Source: Calvatia gigantea (taxonomy: Eukaryota; Basidiomycota; Agaricomycetes; Agaricales; Lycoperdaceae). Taken from it: a stretch of 64,000 nucleotides of DNA. The stretch is from the NCBI GenBank assembly GCA_025093985.1, contig JACAAK010000001.1, forward strand, positions 2,108,001 through 2,172,000, written 5' to 3'. The notes under the pieces are model-generated. The model was not told the DNA's origin. It did not search any database and was given only the letters and a program-made list of their open reading frames with translations. The position numbers and the translations under genes are program-made. Positions 47,269-59,394 of this stretch are shown in pieces. Position 1 is the first letter of the stretch. The number at the start of each line of letters is the position of its first letter.

Positions 47269-49423
47269 ATGACTAGGAACATGCTTCAAGAGCACACACA
47301 ACCTATGCCCAGCACCTCAACCATACCCAGAATCAGTGGAACACAACCAGGCGTCCTTGATCACACCCAACCCTCACGTCTACTTCGCCTTCAACGCGCG
47401 AAGCTGAGCTTCGCAACATTCGACCCACTCACAGCTTATGCCCAAGGTGCCCCAGACCTTACGAAACTTAACTTGGCCAGCGATCTTTACCGTCCGAGAC
47501 GCGTCGTCATTGAAACAGCTCCATCCGGAGATTGTACCTGGCGTTTTGTGCCCAGTGCAAAACGAGAGGAAGGAGTCGCGGACGAGGGGACATGGCCGCG
47601 AACTGTTGACCTCTGCGGGTATGTAACAACAACATTCCTCATTTCCTGAACAGCACCTCACGTCATTGCTTGTAGAGAGTTCGTGGAGATGACACAAGAC
47701 CAATGGGATATCTACAAACTTGACAGAATGTACGAATGCCTTGTTCGGGGTGATTCGCGCCCCCCGACAATTCGAAACGTATACCAACCTAGCCCGCCAT
47801 CTCCCAAACTCACTGGAAAACACCGAATGGCATCCCCATCCCCTTCACCTCCCAGGGTCATGCCCCCTCCACGTCCCGCAACTGGTAAAAACGTTTTTCT
47901 GGAGAGTGAGAGTGAGGGTGACGATGAGGGCGAAGTGGAGTCTATGATCGTTGATGACGGACCACCTCCACGGCGTCGTCCCTCCTTCGTGCGGCAACGC
48001 AAGGAACAATTAAATAAGAACAGACAAGAACGACGGGATAAGCTCCATCAGAAGATGCAATTTCCCTCCCAGGGCGACGAGACGCATCCCAATAACTATT
48101 CTAACGGCATTGCATCCGCCCAAACTCCTAAAACCCCGGAACGTTATACCACAACGCCTGAACCGGGGAAACGGAAAGGTGAAGGAGACCCAAGCACAGT
48201 CTATTTCGTCCATTGACAATTAAATCAGTGACAACTGTGCTTGACACATCATGGTCTCCAGATACAAGAGAGCTAGAAGAACTACGTCTACGTAATGCAA
48301 CCAACTACACGGTCACCTCCAAGACAAAAAGGACACGAACTGGGCCACCAAAGACGGCTCAGCGGGATTATAAACTGAAGAAGATGAAGCGAATGAATGA
48401 TAAGCGACAGCGATGGACGGCAGAATTAGAAGCGCGGAGGTTGGAAAGGGAAAAACGAATGCTAGATGAAATTATGGAAGAAATCCCACAATCCGGAGAG
48501 TTCTTGTCAAACGGTGCGCCTATCTGGGTAGTCTTTTGTGGTCAATTAAACGTAGTGTTTAGGGGATCCTCAGTATATTAGGCCAACTTCAGATACGCCA
48601 AGTACTGCAGATGATGATTTATTCTCCCAACAAAGCCAAGAGGCAGAAGACGAGGAATTACTCAGTGAAGGGGAGGCCGCGCATCGCGCAGCCATTGAGG
48701 AATCGCGCAGAAAGCTCGCTGAGCTTGAACATGATAGACCTCTATGGGAGGAAACAGCAAGACAACGGCAGCTTCGCGAAGAGGCAGAGCAGAAAGTCCT
48801 CAAAGCCGAAATGGAGGGACGACAACGCGAAGAAGCGAGAAAGAAGTCTGAAGTTGAAGCGCAAGCCCGAAGGCAACGCCAAGAGGAGGAGGAAATGAAG
48901 AAACGGGAACAGGAGAAGAACGTCCGGCGCGAGCGAGATCTTCGTGAACAAGAAAGGAGAAAGAGGCAGCAGCGTTGGTCCCTCGGTCCCTGGACTACGC
49001 AGCGAGCCCTTGAGCGTTACCGGATTCTCTCAGAAGCCTTTGACAGCACAAAGTTCACGCCTGAGCTTCCCCTTGCTGTTGAAGATGTCCCTTGGCCTAC
49101 ACTTCAATCCCCGAGAAGTTTCTCCATTGAAGATGTGAACTGGGACTCGGTGGAGCGCTTTTTTGAGACTATCCGACCTCATTTGAGGCTTCAGGACTAT
49201 AAGGCTCTTGTGGAAAAGAGTCACCGTCGATTTCACCCTGATCGGTGGCGGAGCAGAAATTTACTCAAGACAATAGAGGACGAGACAGTCAGGGGTTGTA
49301 TGGAAGTTGGTGAGTGATTGTCCTTCCCCGTTTGAAGATCATAGATGAATTATGTACGGGACAGCGGCAAACACGGTGGCGCAAGCCCTGACTCCCATCT
49401 GGCGGAGTCTTACCGGTCGATGA
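47269..49423 (+). CDS. KER-rich coiled-coil protein with HPD-containing C-terminus
   Basis: Conserved-looking fungal protein without a known role. N-terminal part: LLRLQRAKLSFATFDPLTAY and EFVEMTQDQWDIYKLDRMYE. A Pro/Ser-rich middle follows, with an acidic patch (ESESEGDDEGEVESM). After intron ~48180-48230 comes SWSPDTRELEELRLRNATNY, and after intron ~48522-48570 a long charged coiled coil (QEEEEMKKREQEKNVRRERD). The C-terminal domain reads WSLGPWTTQRALERYRIL, YKALVEKSHRRFHPDRWRSR and AANTVAQALTPIWRSLTGR. The HPD in FHPDRW recalls J-domains and the C-terminus of NFKBIL1-type proteins, but the J-domain helices are not obvious. A nuclear or RNA-related role is a guess from composition. Every intron keeps the frame. 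Confidence 0.78.
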
Positions 49424-50005
49424 TCGATGCACAGCAGCCATTATGATCTGCTAGCATGTTTTTCCGTGCGTCAGTGACTCATACATAAAACCGTGCCCAA
49501 AAACTTGCGTGGACAGCCAAAAACATGTTCATTGGGTTGGATGACCTTGTTAACCTGGATTTATACATGTATGATAGACAAACAGATGGAGATTGTGGGA
49601 TTTCTATACAGTGGTTCTGGTGTAAGAACTGTCGGCAGGGGTATTTGATCCGAGAGCGCCCTGTTCTTAACTTAAGCACTCAAATAATGCAGTATTTTGA
49701 TCAGAGCAAGTGGCCTGGTCACGGACCCAAGCATCATGCGTCTACGTCAACACGAACCAACAGGCCAAGCATAACTCTTTCCATTGGACACACTCTTTAT
49801 TTCCTGCGTGTTTTTTGCTGTTGCATCTTTTCTCCTCTTCTAGCTGCACGCCACCTCGTGTGGAAGGGTCTCGGAGGCTTAAGGCGATTCTCGGCTGTGC
49901 ACATAACGGTCAATATTCAACTCCGCAAAGCGCCCAGACAACTTTCAAAATACAACTGTTTCAATTGTCTTGACTTCTTACCCCTTTGACCCCGTAGCCC
50001 ATTCG
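49424..50005. other. Intergenic, no gene recognised
   Basis: A frame at 49525-49989 is open but carries no family signal and looks like non-coding sequence. It includes the promoter of the RING-H2 gene. Confidence 0.4.
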
Positions 50006-51953
50006 ATGTCCACAAGCTCTTCCAATGCTCCTGACGATGCGAATATACGGCGGGTGAGGTCAATGGGCGATATGCCTCAACAGCCCAGCCCTTCAGTCCC
50101 ACCTATCCGACGAGGACATGATGGAGACCCCCTCCCAACCAGCTCTTCACTCCCTACCCCCGCCGTTACCGCCGTGAATAATGCACAGAATCGCAATCAG
50201 GCCCAGGATCAGGGTCAGTACGACGATCATGTAGAGTCGTTTCTAGCGTATTTGGGGATTGGTAGACATGCGATTCAGAAGCGAAAGGCTTTAGCTGTCT
50301 TGGTGTGGAGTATCGTTTGGTCACTGGCACAAGTATGTGTTCCACGCATTATTACAATTTGTTTCTTCTTGACGCGAGATAGATCGCTGTGATAATGACA
50401 GTGGTAATCCTGTCCGGGGTCGTATTCAAGAATCCACAGCATCCAGAAAGTGCCGAATGGTCGGCGTGTGATAGACCATTGGGGATATGGGCTTGTCTGT
50501 GGATTGTCAGAGTGCTGTTGTCGACTTCATTGTCATATTGGGAGTACTTGAGGGAACTCGATGCGTATGCTTTTAGCCACTGATCATGACCCACTTTCAA
50601 TGCTAATGATAATAAGGATCCAAAACTACATCCTAGGAGCCCCAACAATAATTAGACGGGGAAATCGGACCAATACCATCCCTCGTGCTGATCGCAGGCA
50701 GCTTCAACCGATTCGACAGCAGGGTATCATCGTGCCTCAACCAAATCCCGCATATACACGGTACGTTATAAACGCCCTCACATGGACTCACCATTAAAAT
50801 TGTATGCAGTCTTTCCGTCCTCTGCTCATTGCTAACGCTAAGCTGGTTTTTGACTGCTCACATACTGGAGTATACCTCAATCAATACATGCCGGCACACC
50901 TCACCCCACCTGTGGTGGCTTGTATTTGGCATCCTCTGCATCATGTACTTGATGGTTTTCGAAGTCGTTGTGATAGGGTTCATTGTCTTGGTTATCACCC
51001 CAATTGTCTTCGTGCGTCGTCTGGAGCATTATCGCCATTCATCTCTAACACCTTACTACAGGTCTTTTGGAATATTCTACTCATCTGCCTTGGTCGCCAC
51101 CCCATCCAAAACCCACATATCATCAAACCAGATATTGACAAGATACCGAAAACGCTAGTTGAAAAAATACCACTAGTAATGTATATCCCGCCACCCCCTG
51201 AAGGATCGGATCTCAAAGCTACATCACCCAAAATAATTTCTAATCCCCATGCGTACCCCCCTAAATCACCCACGACATCACCCACTCGATCCAAACCGCG
51301 TTTCAGGTTCCTAAAAGCGAAAGGGCCGAAAGCGAAGGAATGCAGTAGAAATCCGAATGCCATGCCTGTCGATGTAGAGAAGGATCCGAAAACCGGACAG
51401 CCTTTAACATGGAGCGACTATTGGGAGGAAACTGAGTATCCATTTGTGGTACTTGAAGGTAACAGGGCAGCTTGCGCGATCTGCCTGATGGACTTCGAAG
51501 AACCCAAGAGGAAGTCCAAAGTGGACGATCCTGCGGGTAAAGAGGACAAGGAGATCGAGGGTGAAACAACCGCCGAGCTAATCAGTCACGGGGCTGGGGG
51601 AATGGATGGGGCTGTGGAAACGGAAAAGAAATCCAACGGTGCAGAAGCAAATCAGAATTCGGAATCTGGTATTACTTTGGAGGCAAGGGCAGGGGGATCG
51701 GCTCGACTCCATCTTGAGGATGCGGGAGAAGAGGCACAACCATTAAGATTGTTGACCTGTGGTCATGTATTCCACGTGCGTAACTTGTTGATTCAGTTCC
51801 GCCAGCTTAAATCCACCTTTTATGCAGAAAACGTGTTTGGATCCTTGGTTGACTGACGTCTCAGGTCGGTGCCCAGTATGTCAGCGGCCAGTAGAAATCC
51901 CAGGACAAAAACAAAAGAAATCGCGAGACAGAACTCAGAACCCAGTAACATGA
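50006..51953 (+). CDS. Membrane RING-H2 protein, probable E3 ubiquitin ligase
   Basis: Likely membrane-bound ubiquitin ligase. N-terminus is polar and Pro/Ser-rich. Membrane helices: ALAVLVWSIVWSLAQIAVI, LGIWACLWIVRVLLSTSLSY, LSVLCSLLTLSWFLTAHIL, WLVFGILCIMYLMVFEVVV. A cytosolic tail then reads PLVMYIPPPPEGSD and LTWSDYWEETEYPFVVLEG. The RING-H2 starts CAICLMDFEEPKR and resumes at LLTCGHVFHKTCLDPWL, GRCPVCQRPVEIPG. All eight zinc ligands (C2, C-H, H-C, C2) are present. Between ligands 2 and 3 lie about 91 residues, far beyond the usual 9-39. The insertion is acidic and Gly/Ser-rich. The RING is split by an intron after GHVFH (51777-51828). Ends NPVT at TGA 51951. Confidence 0.85.
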
Positions 51954-52248
51954 TATCTGCTTTTGATATTGCTTTCCGGTTATGGACATTCACAATACGC
52001 AGACCTTTACTCTCAAGAATAAAGCCATACCACTACTCACGCTTACCGACCTTCACTCTTTGATAATCAAGTTCTTGCTTTTGCGTGTACTAGTATATTG
52101 TCATCTTTCGGATTAAGACTTCGTTATCCTGCTCTTGTACCCTCTCTTTCTTAATGTATCGATTATTAACAAGGATATTTCCAAATGGATTTAACAGAGG
52201 TGAGTATGAGGAGATGAAATGTCGGCGGAGCGCCCCTGATCAGAATGA

Positions 52249-52497
52249 AACCGATTGCCTTGTCCAAGCCTCGGCCAGGATTGTGAAAGGACTCGACATC
52301 TGGACCGTGAACCGGAAATCGTCACATCCACAGGGACTCTACTTGTACAAGATACTGATGTTGACGACGAACTCTTCCAAACCGGCAAACCAATTGACGA
52401 GAAGGAAAGGTCTTTCGTTGTTCAATATTTAAGGTCTTGTGACAAACTTTGCAATCCACTTATCCAGAATTTAGCCAATTCCCAGTGGTTGAGCTGA
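52249..52497 (+). other. Unassigned protein-like open frame
   Basis: Open from the stop at 52246 to TGA 52497. The acidic text REPEIVTSTGTLLVQDTD, VDDELFQTGKPIDEKERSF and VVQYLRSCDKL looks more like real protein than the other frames. A candidate first exon ATGGATTTAACAGAG (52173-52187) ends at a good GTGAGT donor. The exon it would join (NETDCLVQASARIVKGLDI) is in a different frame from this one. It may be a gene remnant or a frameshifted gene. Family not recognised. Confidence 0.3.
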
Positions 52498-52871
52498 GAA
52501 GGCGTAGTGACCTTAGGTACATCTATATAATTTCAGGTTTCATAATTGCTACACCCGCCTTCGGGACCGTCCAATATGTCTGCTGTGTTTGGTAACCAGC
52601 ACTGGATTAATGACGAGGAATGTCGGAGAGTGATTCCGTAGCCACGGACCACCGCAGCACCGAAGGGTAACGTCGGACCACTTTTATTTGCGTGTTGACC
52701 CAGGCAGGTAACAAGGGGCTCTCCCCCGGGTTACGACCTACCCAAAACCTGTGTCAGCTACTAGTACATATAGCAGCGCAGGGACGTTGTTGAGAATGTA
52801 AGACTTAGATCGGGGTCAATTAGGAGGGGCATGACATTAAACCAAACTTTGAGGAAGGTGCAACACAATAA

Positions 52872-53072
52872 GGAGCGTTATTCTTACCAGAGCAACAATG
52901 TGTCGACGAGGACCTACAGCCTGAATATTTGCCAACTTGGACAGGAATTTGTAGCGATCCAAAAATAGAATGCCTTCGATCAACTCGGAGTGTGAGAAAG
53001 TGTGTCGGTGCTGGTGGCGATGTTGAACGCGATTGCCCAGGAGACATTAGTCGACGCTGTCTCCCGACCTAA
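52872..53072 (+). other. Small cysteine-rich open frame
   Basis: 66 codons ending at TAA 53072, with six cysteines spaced through QCVDEDLQPEYLPTWTGIC, ECLRSTRSVRKC and DCPGDISRRCLPT. An acceptor (TTACCAG) lies at its start but I found no convincing upstream exon with a signal peptide. It could be the last exon of a small secreted protein, or chance. Confidence 0.25.
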
Positions 53073-53139
53073 GTGTTTAACGTTTAATTCCCTCCTTTCC
53101 TTCTCTACTATCGTATTCTCAGCTTAGAATATTGTAAAA

Positions 53140-54603
53140 ATGGTGTTCCCAAGGGTGTCTACTTTTTCTCGCTCGCTGACGAGGTCTATGGCCTCACTTC
53201 ACCCTCGGGCCTCGGGTAGAAGGTCTGTCGAATAACTCCTCTCATACTGCTTTGAATTCACACAACGCTAGTCCAACAGGTATGTTGCTTCATGAATTAT
53301 CCACGTTCTAAAACACACCTTTTTGGTCTCAATAGCTGTCGTAATGTTGAACATGGGAGGGCCAGCAACAGTAAGCCAGTTTCACCCTCCCCGCTACTTG
53401 GGGCTGATCAAGCCGTCCACGCGCACAGGTCGCGGAAACAAAGGGCTTCCTCACGAACCTCTTCTCAGACAACGACCTCATCCCACTACCTTTTCAACGC
53501 GTTCTCGCGCCGCTCATTGCCCGCCGAAGGGCCCCCCAGATAGAGAAACAGTATGAGGATATCGGAGGAGGCTCTCCTATCCTGCATTATACCCGGCTTC
53601 AGGGCGATGCAATGGCACAACTGTTAGACGAGTTACATCCCGAGACTGCCCCCCACAAAGCTTACGTTGCGTTCCGATACGTTCGGCCGCTCACAGAACA
53701 GACCGCCCGCGAGCTCAAGGCTGACGGGGTCAAGCGCGCAGTCGCATTTACGCAATATCCTCAATACAGCTGCAGCACCACGGGAAGTAGCCTTAATGAG
53801 TTGTACAGGCGAGGAAAAGCTGGCGAGTTGGGTGATATTGAATGGAGTGTGATTGATCGCTGGGGAACACATCCAGGTTTTATTGAGGTATGTCTTATGT
53901 ACCACCGGTCCTGACTCGCCGGTACTGAGTGGACAATTTTTTTTTAATTTTAATTTTTTTTAAGGCCGTGGCACAAAATGTTGAAGCTGCCCTCGCAAAA
54001 TTCCCCGAAGCGACGCGTTCCGAAGCGGTGCTATTATTTTCAGCACATTCCTTGCCCATGTCGGTAGTCAACCGAGGAGACCCATATATCATGGAAGTTT
54101 CCGCGTCTGTTGCTGCGGTCATGGAGCGTCTGCGGCATTCAAACCCGTACCGCTTGGTATGGCAGTCGCAAGTTGGTCCATCCGCATGGATGGGGATGCA
54201 AACGGGCGAAGCAATCAAAGGCTTAGCGAGGCTCGGCAAGAAGCAGGTGGTTCTTATACCAATAGCGTTTACAAGTGATCACATTGAGACGCTGTATGAA
54301 CTAGACCTGGAGTATGCAAAAGAGGCAAGAGAGGTCCGTAGCTTGTTTTCATCAGCCCAACCAAACATATTTTCTGATGCTTGTGGTGCGATGTCCTAGC
54401 TGGGAATGGAAGTTCACAGGGCAGCTTCACTCAACGATTCGCCGGTGTTTATACGTGCGCTTGCGGACATCACGGCAGAACACTTGCGGGAATATAGTGC
54501 TGGAAAAGGTCCTGTAAGTACTCAGATGACGCTCCGGTGTCCCGGTTGTAAAAATGCGACATGTGGGTACCAAAAAGCCTGGCTTTCCCGGGGTGGCCGA
54601 TAG
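53140..54603 (+). CDS. HEM15: Ferrochelatase, mitochondrial
   Basis: Inserts ferrous iron into protoporphyrin IX, the last step of haem synthesis, on the matrix side of the inner mitochondrial membrane. Start ATG 53140 gives an Arg/Ser-rich presequence ([20 protein letters not shown]). Then [70 protein letters not shown] (substrate pocket), [36 protein letters not shown] (catalytic His), [40 protein letters not shown] (catalytic region). The C-terminus has [18 protein letters not shown], whose cysteines fit the [2Fe-2S] cluster ligands of fungal and animal enzymes. Intron ~53888-53963 has a T-rich acceptor tract. Confidence 0.95.
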
Positions 54604-54765
54604 TTTTTGTGTTATTGAGTAGAAAGCCGCTGGGATATACATAAGGTTCTAACCTGGGTGGATACTGCAGGCCCGAAAATCCGAGAGAATTAGAGCGGAA
54701 GGCATAGTTCGTTGGGGTTATCCCGATATGGTACAGCTCCTAACTTATAAGCCAAAGACTGCACA

Positions 54766-54778
54766 CCCCCCCCCCCCC
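54766..54778 (+). repeat. C13 tract in the ERG8 5' leader
   Basis: Thirteen C residues, then AC and CCCC, end about 13-19 bp before the ERG8 start codon on the coding strand. Compare the C16 tract before KRE6. Confidence 0.7.
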
Positions 54779-54797
54779 ACCCCCAACGCACACTAAC

Positions 54798-56751
54798 ATG
54801 CTACCTCCCACGGTTATTTCGTCACCGGGTAAAGTCCTTATCGCTGGTGGATATCTCGTCCTCGATCCTGCATACTCGGGCATCGTCGTATCCACCTCTT
54901 CGCGGTTTTACACCGTCGTGAAAGACGATGTCGGGGTTGGTCCAAACACAATCCGAGTTCGTTCGCCGCAGTTCAAGGATGCTACTTGGAAATACATCGT
55001 CAAAATTGACTCGGGGACCATTCTTGAGCCCAGCTCTGAAAAGTTGGTGACCCCATGATAACTTGATAGAGCACAGATCATTCAGGGTGTGTGTTTGTTC
55101 TCTGCAGTGGCAGCAACAACAAATTCGTCCAACTTGCACTGGAAAAGACCATCAAGCTCGGCATTGAACTGAGAGGAATCTCAACAATCCAGACTTCTGT
55201 TTCCCGTGGGATCGATATCATTATCGTTGGGGATAATGACTTCTACTCCCAACGTGCCACCGTGAGTGCCCACTTCGGCGTGTTAATGAATCCCGTCGTA
55301 CTGATCGGAGAGGTGTCTCTCCCCAGTTGGCATCAATGAATCTTCCGAGAACCTTGGAATCTTTAGGCAAGATCAAACCGTTCGCGGATACCGGCGTTAG
55401 CTTGTCGGACGTACATAAGACTGGACTTGGATCCTCAGCCGCCCTTATAACATCCCTCGTCTCTGCGCTTCTCGTTCATATATCTGCACTCCCTCCATCA
55501 GCACTCGCTTTAGGTGAAGCAGAATCGGAAAAAATGGAATTTGATAAGCAACGCGACATGCACGGAAGGGAACTGGCACATAACCTCGCACAATACGTTC
55601 ATTGTTTGGCCCAAGGGAAAATTGGAAGTGGCTTCGATGTGTCCGCCGCCGTGTTTGGGAGCCATCTGTACACGAGATTTGAACCGGCGGTTCTCCAACC
55701 TCTCATGGACGGTTCTAGCGTATGTGCACTCGCTACAAGAATTCACCGATGTCTGTGAATTCTCACATCGTTCTCTATATGTTTATTTTATCAAAATCTC
55801 AGGCAATATCACCCGTCCTCTCTCCGTCCAACCCATTATGGAGTCACCGCGTTGAACCATTCAGGCTTCCCCCGCTGACTCGGATTATGTTGGCTGATGT
55901 AGATGCTGGGAGTGATACTCCCTCATTAGTGGGCAACGTGCTCCAATGGAAGGAACAGAACAGCGCCCAAGGTGGATTCGTTTTTCCCTGATCTGTGAAA
56001 ACCTCCCCTCACCTATCCCACAGCTGACTCGCTATGGCGGGAAATTGACCAACTGAATCAATCCCTTGCGCAAACGCTGCTCCATATTGCGAAGCTCCAC
56101 GATATTGATCCCGTCAACTATAGTGCAGCTGTGAAATACATATCTTCTCTTCAGCCTATCCAGGTATGCAGTGTTGGTTTCTCCTTGTGTCGCGCCATGT
56201 CTCAATCGACTTTCATACAGTGGGTAGCTAATCCTTGGCAGCCACCTGTCGAGATACCGATTGTCGAAGCTTTCTATGAATCCCACCGTATTTCACAGGT
56301 GAGCAACTGAGCATGACCTTTCATTAAAAGACTCAAATTTCCGGATCCCAGGCCATACGTGCCAAAATGCGCGAAATGGGCACACTCGCGGGTGTACCAA
56401 TCGAACCGCCCGAACAAACTAAACTCCTCGACACATGTGTATCTCAAGCTGGCGTCATAGGAGGGGGAGTGCCAGGAGGTAGGTCCTGTTCCCCCTTTGT
56501 CACCTGTTCACATCGTTGATTTTGATCGGACGCACGAAGCTGGAGGTTACGATGCTATATGGCTACTCGTATGCGACCCAGTTGATTGTTCCCCGGACCA
56601 ACGACCCACAGAACGGGTTGAATATGTTTGGAGCAATTATCGTGACCTCAACGTGTCACCCCTCTCTTCCTCGGAGAGCATGGCAGGGGGGAGCCGGTTG
56701 GAAAAGCTTGAGGATGTGCCAGGACTTAAGGATGCCATTTCGGTCAAGTAA
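54798..56751 (+). CDS. ERG8: Phosphomevalonate kinase
   Basis: Phosphorylates mevalonate 5-phosphate in the isoprenoid/ergosterol pathway, in the cytosol. GHMP-kinase landmarks: [20 protein letters not shown] (motif 1), [72 protein letters not shown] (motif 2, ATP loop), [38 protein letters not shown], and the C-terminal [20 protein letters not shown] (motif 3), which I assembled across intron 56480-56540. The fungal length (about 500 residues) fits. Start ATG 54798 is the first in frame and follows a poly-C leader. Around seven introns. End TAA at 56751. Confidence 0.93.
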
Positions 56752-56960
56752 GTTATTCTCTCTGCTTTTTACTTGTCAGTGTCGTCTGCTTCCTTTTCCT
56801 CAATTCTTTTTTTTTCAAAAGCCAGTTTGGAGCGTATCTCTAGATATATATAGTGTCGTAATGTATGTATATATAACATCCACATCCACGTCCGTGCTTC
56901 TCCAACCTTTACAGAAATCGAACTGTCCAATGCGTAATTGTATGTATGTTCAGATATCAA

Positions 56961-59154
56961 TTACGGGCAAATTTTAGCTGTTCCTTCTGGCGTCCATGAT
57001 TTTTCAAGGGCGAGGAACAAGGAGATGACCATAACAATTACGCCGAATGCTGTGCACGCCACAGCTGGCAGTTTCGTACGGTGGTACCATGGGAGAGACT
57101 TGTCTGTGAGCTTGAAGTAGCATGCGGCGGGGAAGATATATGCGAGAGTTGTGGCGGACACCCCGCCAGTAATTTCAAGCATGACACCGAGGTCGCATGT
57201 GACGAGGGAGACTGAGGTTAATTAAGATTTTAGGACCAGAAGAACAGCCGAGGAGAGACTTACCGAACATGGAGGAAAACAAAATTGCAGATGTGAAGAA
57301 GATATGTCGTTGGAGGTTGAACGTCTCATGCGAGAAGAAAAATTGCTCGATGACCTGGGAATAATGAAACCATCAGGGAATTGATTACTTATAAAAAGTA
57401 AATTGCCCACCTCTCTACATACGAACAGTTCCAGTGGAAGGGTGGTGAACATGTTCAAACCAAAAGCAAAGCGGGCGATATTAATCAGGGTATCATCCTG
57501 TCCGGTATCAAGTCAATATATGGCAGCAGCGACGACAGATAGGCTGAAGAGGCATGCCTTGGGAAAATTATTCAAGATATTTCCTTGTGTCTTGTCGGTA
57601 AACACGACATAAGCAGATACAGCAAGGGTCACGCAGGAAATCAACGAAAGAAATGTCGAGACGTGTGTCACGCGAGCGAACCGATCTAGGGTAGGTGTAC
57701 GTAGACTTCCATATATTAGCAAAGAGTTGTGGTGGCAGACTTTGAACACCAAAATCCGAGACTCATGAGCATGACTTATTGCCAATCAAGATGAACGGGC
57801 TCACCGAAAGCGAAACTTATGACACCGATAGCTTGAAAGATGCCGGGTCCTACTATACTCCATTTTTTCGACGGGTCGCCCTTGAGGTCCGCGGGGACAT
57901 GTGGACCTTCAATTAAGACAGAGATCACAATGATACACATCCCAATCAATGCGAGCCCAGACGCGCGTGCGAGTTTGTGGATGTCACGGTAAAGGGAGAG
58001 GGGGTATGAAATGCATACTGTACAGAGAGCGATGACGAATTGGCGGTTGGTGAGGAGGCTGAGAACGGGTATAGTTGATAGGGTGGGGAATAAGGATCGC
58101 ATAACGTGTGGCAAGGTATCGCCGATTATAATGCCGAACGCGCACATGCCTGGAGGGGTGAGCGTGAATAGGGTTGGTGTGAAGGAAAGAATGGATACAA
58201 CGAACCACCGAATGCGAATGTGAACTGGAAGAACGAAACGGCCGCTCGGCCACTCGAGCCAAAGCAGTGGTTCATAATCTCAATATATGAATGACTGCCG
58301 CTCAGTTTTGCATTTATCACGATGAGACGGATGGTCCAATCTGTTACTCCACAAAGAATGATGAGAAGGAGGAGTCCTGTGAAGAAACCTGCCTGGCGTA
58401 TAGCGTATGGAAGGCCTAGTAAAACCCAATAATTTTTAGATTATGGGTGGTAATGACATAACAAAGGGGCTCACCAATAATACCTGGAGGATAATTAGCA
58501 TTTGCAATTTGGATGAGGGGCGATCAAACTCACCGGCGCCTAGGATTGAATTCGCCATGTTGGCTATAGAATCAAACATGTTCCCTCCTGCTGTCCTCTT
58601 GGCAGCAATTTCATCTAGGTCGAGCGCATCCTCACCTATAACCGCGTGGCCGTTTGACGCAGAGAGGGGGATCGAGGAGTCGAGACTGCGGCGAGAAGCT
58701 GATGAATCGAAGAGACCGACGAGGAGGGGCATGGCCTGGTCGGCATTCCTTCTGCTTCGCGGAGAAGCGGTCTCGAGTGTCCGGAGAGCTTCGTCATCCA
58801 GGTCGTCGGAGTCGAGGTCATATTCTGTGCGGGGTAAACGTCAAGGAACCGTGTAGGTACGTGTGACGCGAGGTGGAGGAACACGTACACACCTGTTTCG
58901 CGGCTGGTATATGTGGACCTCAGGGGTGGTGCAATGATATGGACGGTGTCTTCAAATCGGACGGTGTGTCCTCCACGGTCGTCGCTCGTGTTGTTCTTGA
59001 CAACACCATTTACCTCAAAGCTGTCGGTGTCGTCGTCGCTGTCTACTGCGAAGACGGTTTCTACGTTCTCTGGTGAGTGGGAGCCGAGAAGGGGTTCTGC
59101 GGACTCGTGATCATTTTGTGCGTTGGATTTGTTACTGGAGGATTGGCGAAACAT
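56961..59154 (-). CDS. Amino-acid transporter, AVT/SLC38 family
   Basis: Proton-coupled amino-acid transporter, vacuolar in yeast AVT members. Start ATG 59154: an acidic N-terminal tail of about 150 residues (MFRQSSSNKSNAQNDHESAE, DSDDDTDSFEVNGVV, DALDLDEIAAKRTAGGNMFD). The eleven-helix domain follows: SIANMANSILGAGIIGLPYA (signature first helix), ILCGVTDWTIRLIVINAKL, FFQFTFAFGGMCAFGIIIGD, FVIALCTVCISYPLSLYRDI, WSIVGPGIFQAIGVISFAF, VCHHNSLLIYGSLRTPT, FARVTHVSTFLSLISCVTL, and a final VACTAFGVIVMVISLFLAL. It is most like AVT2/AVT5-7 exporters by the VCHHNSLLIYGSL motif. Small exons near 57200-57480 carry the last helices. Divergent from the PL14 gene across 240 bp. Confidence 0.88.
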
Positions 59155-59394
59155 TAGGATGGGGGCGCATCAGCCGTTCTGTGGAAAAGACGATGGAAGC
59201 GGTGCACGTCAGTGTCTGTGAAGGAGGCAGCGTGGCTAATTAAAATTACTTAGCTAAGGGTTATCAGAATTCGAATTAGAGTACCCTGATCGTGATTCGC
59301 GACTTGTTCAAACCTGCGCAGCTTTCACTCACCGGGCTGGTCCCCCACTGTCCTTATATTCCCCTCTCTACTATTAGACTAGTCCCTCATTGCA

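Larger units (their letters stand above)
51954..53139. other. 1.2-kb poorly coding stretch
   Basis: Between the RING gene and ferrochelatase, with no confident gene. Two frames stand out on the plus strand (52249-52497 and 52872-53072, listed separately). It also carries the promoter of HEM15. Confidence 0.4.

Noticed and set aside
49525..49989. 155-codon plus-strand frame before the RING gene
   Set aside because: Cys/His content looks random, there is no domain, and it ends within the next gene's leader.
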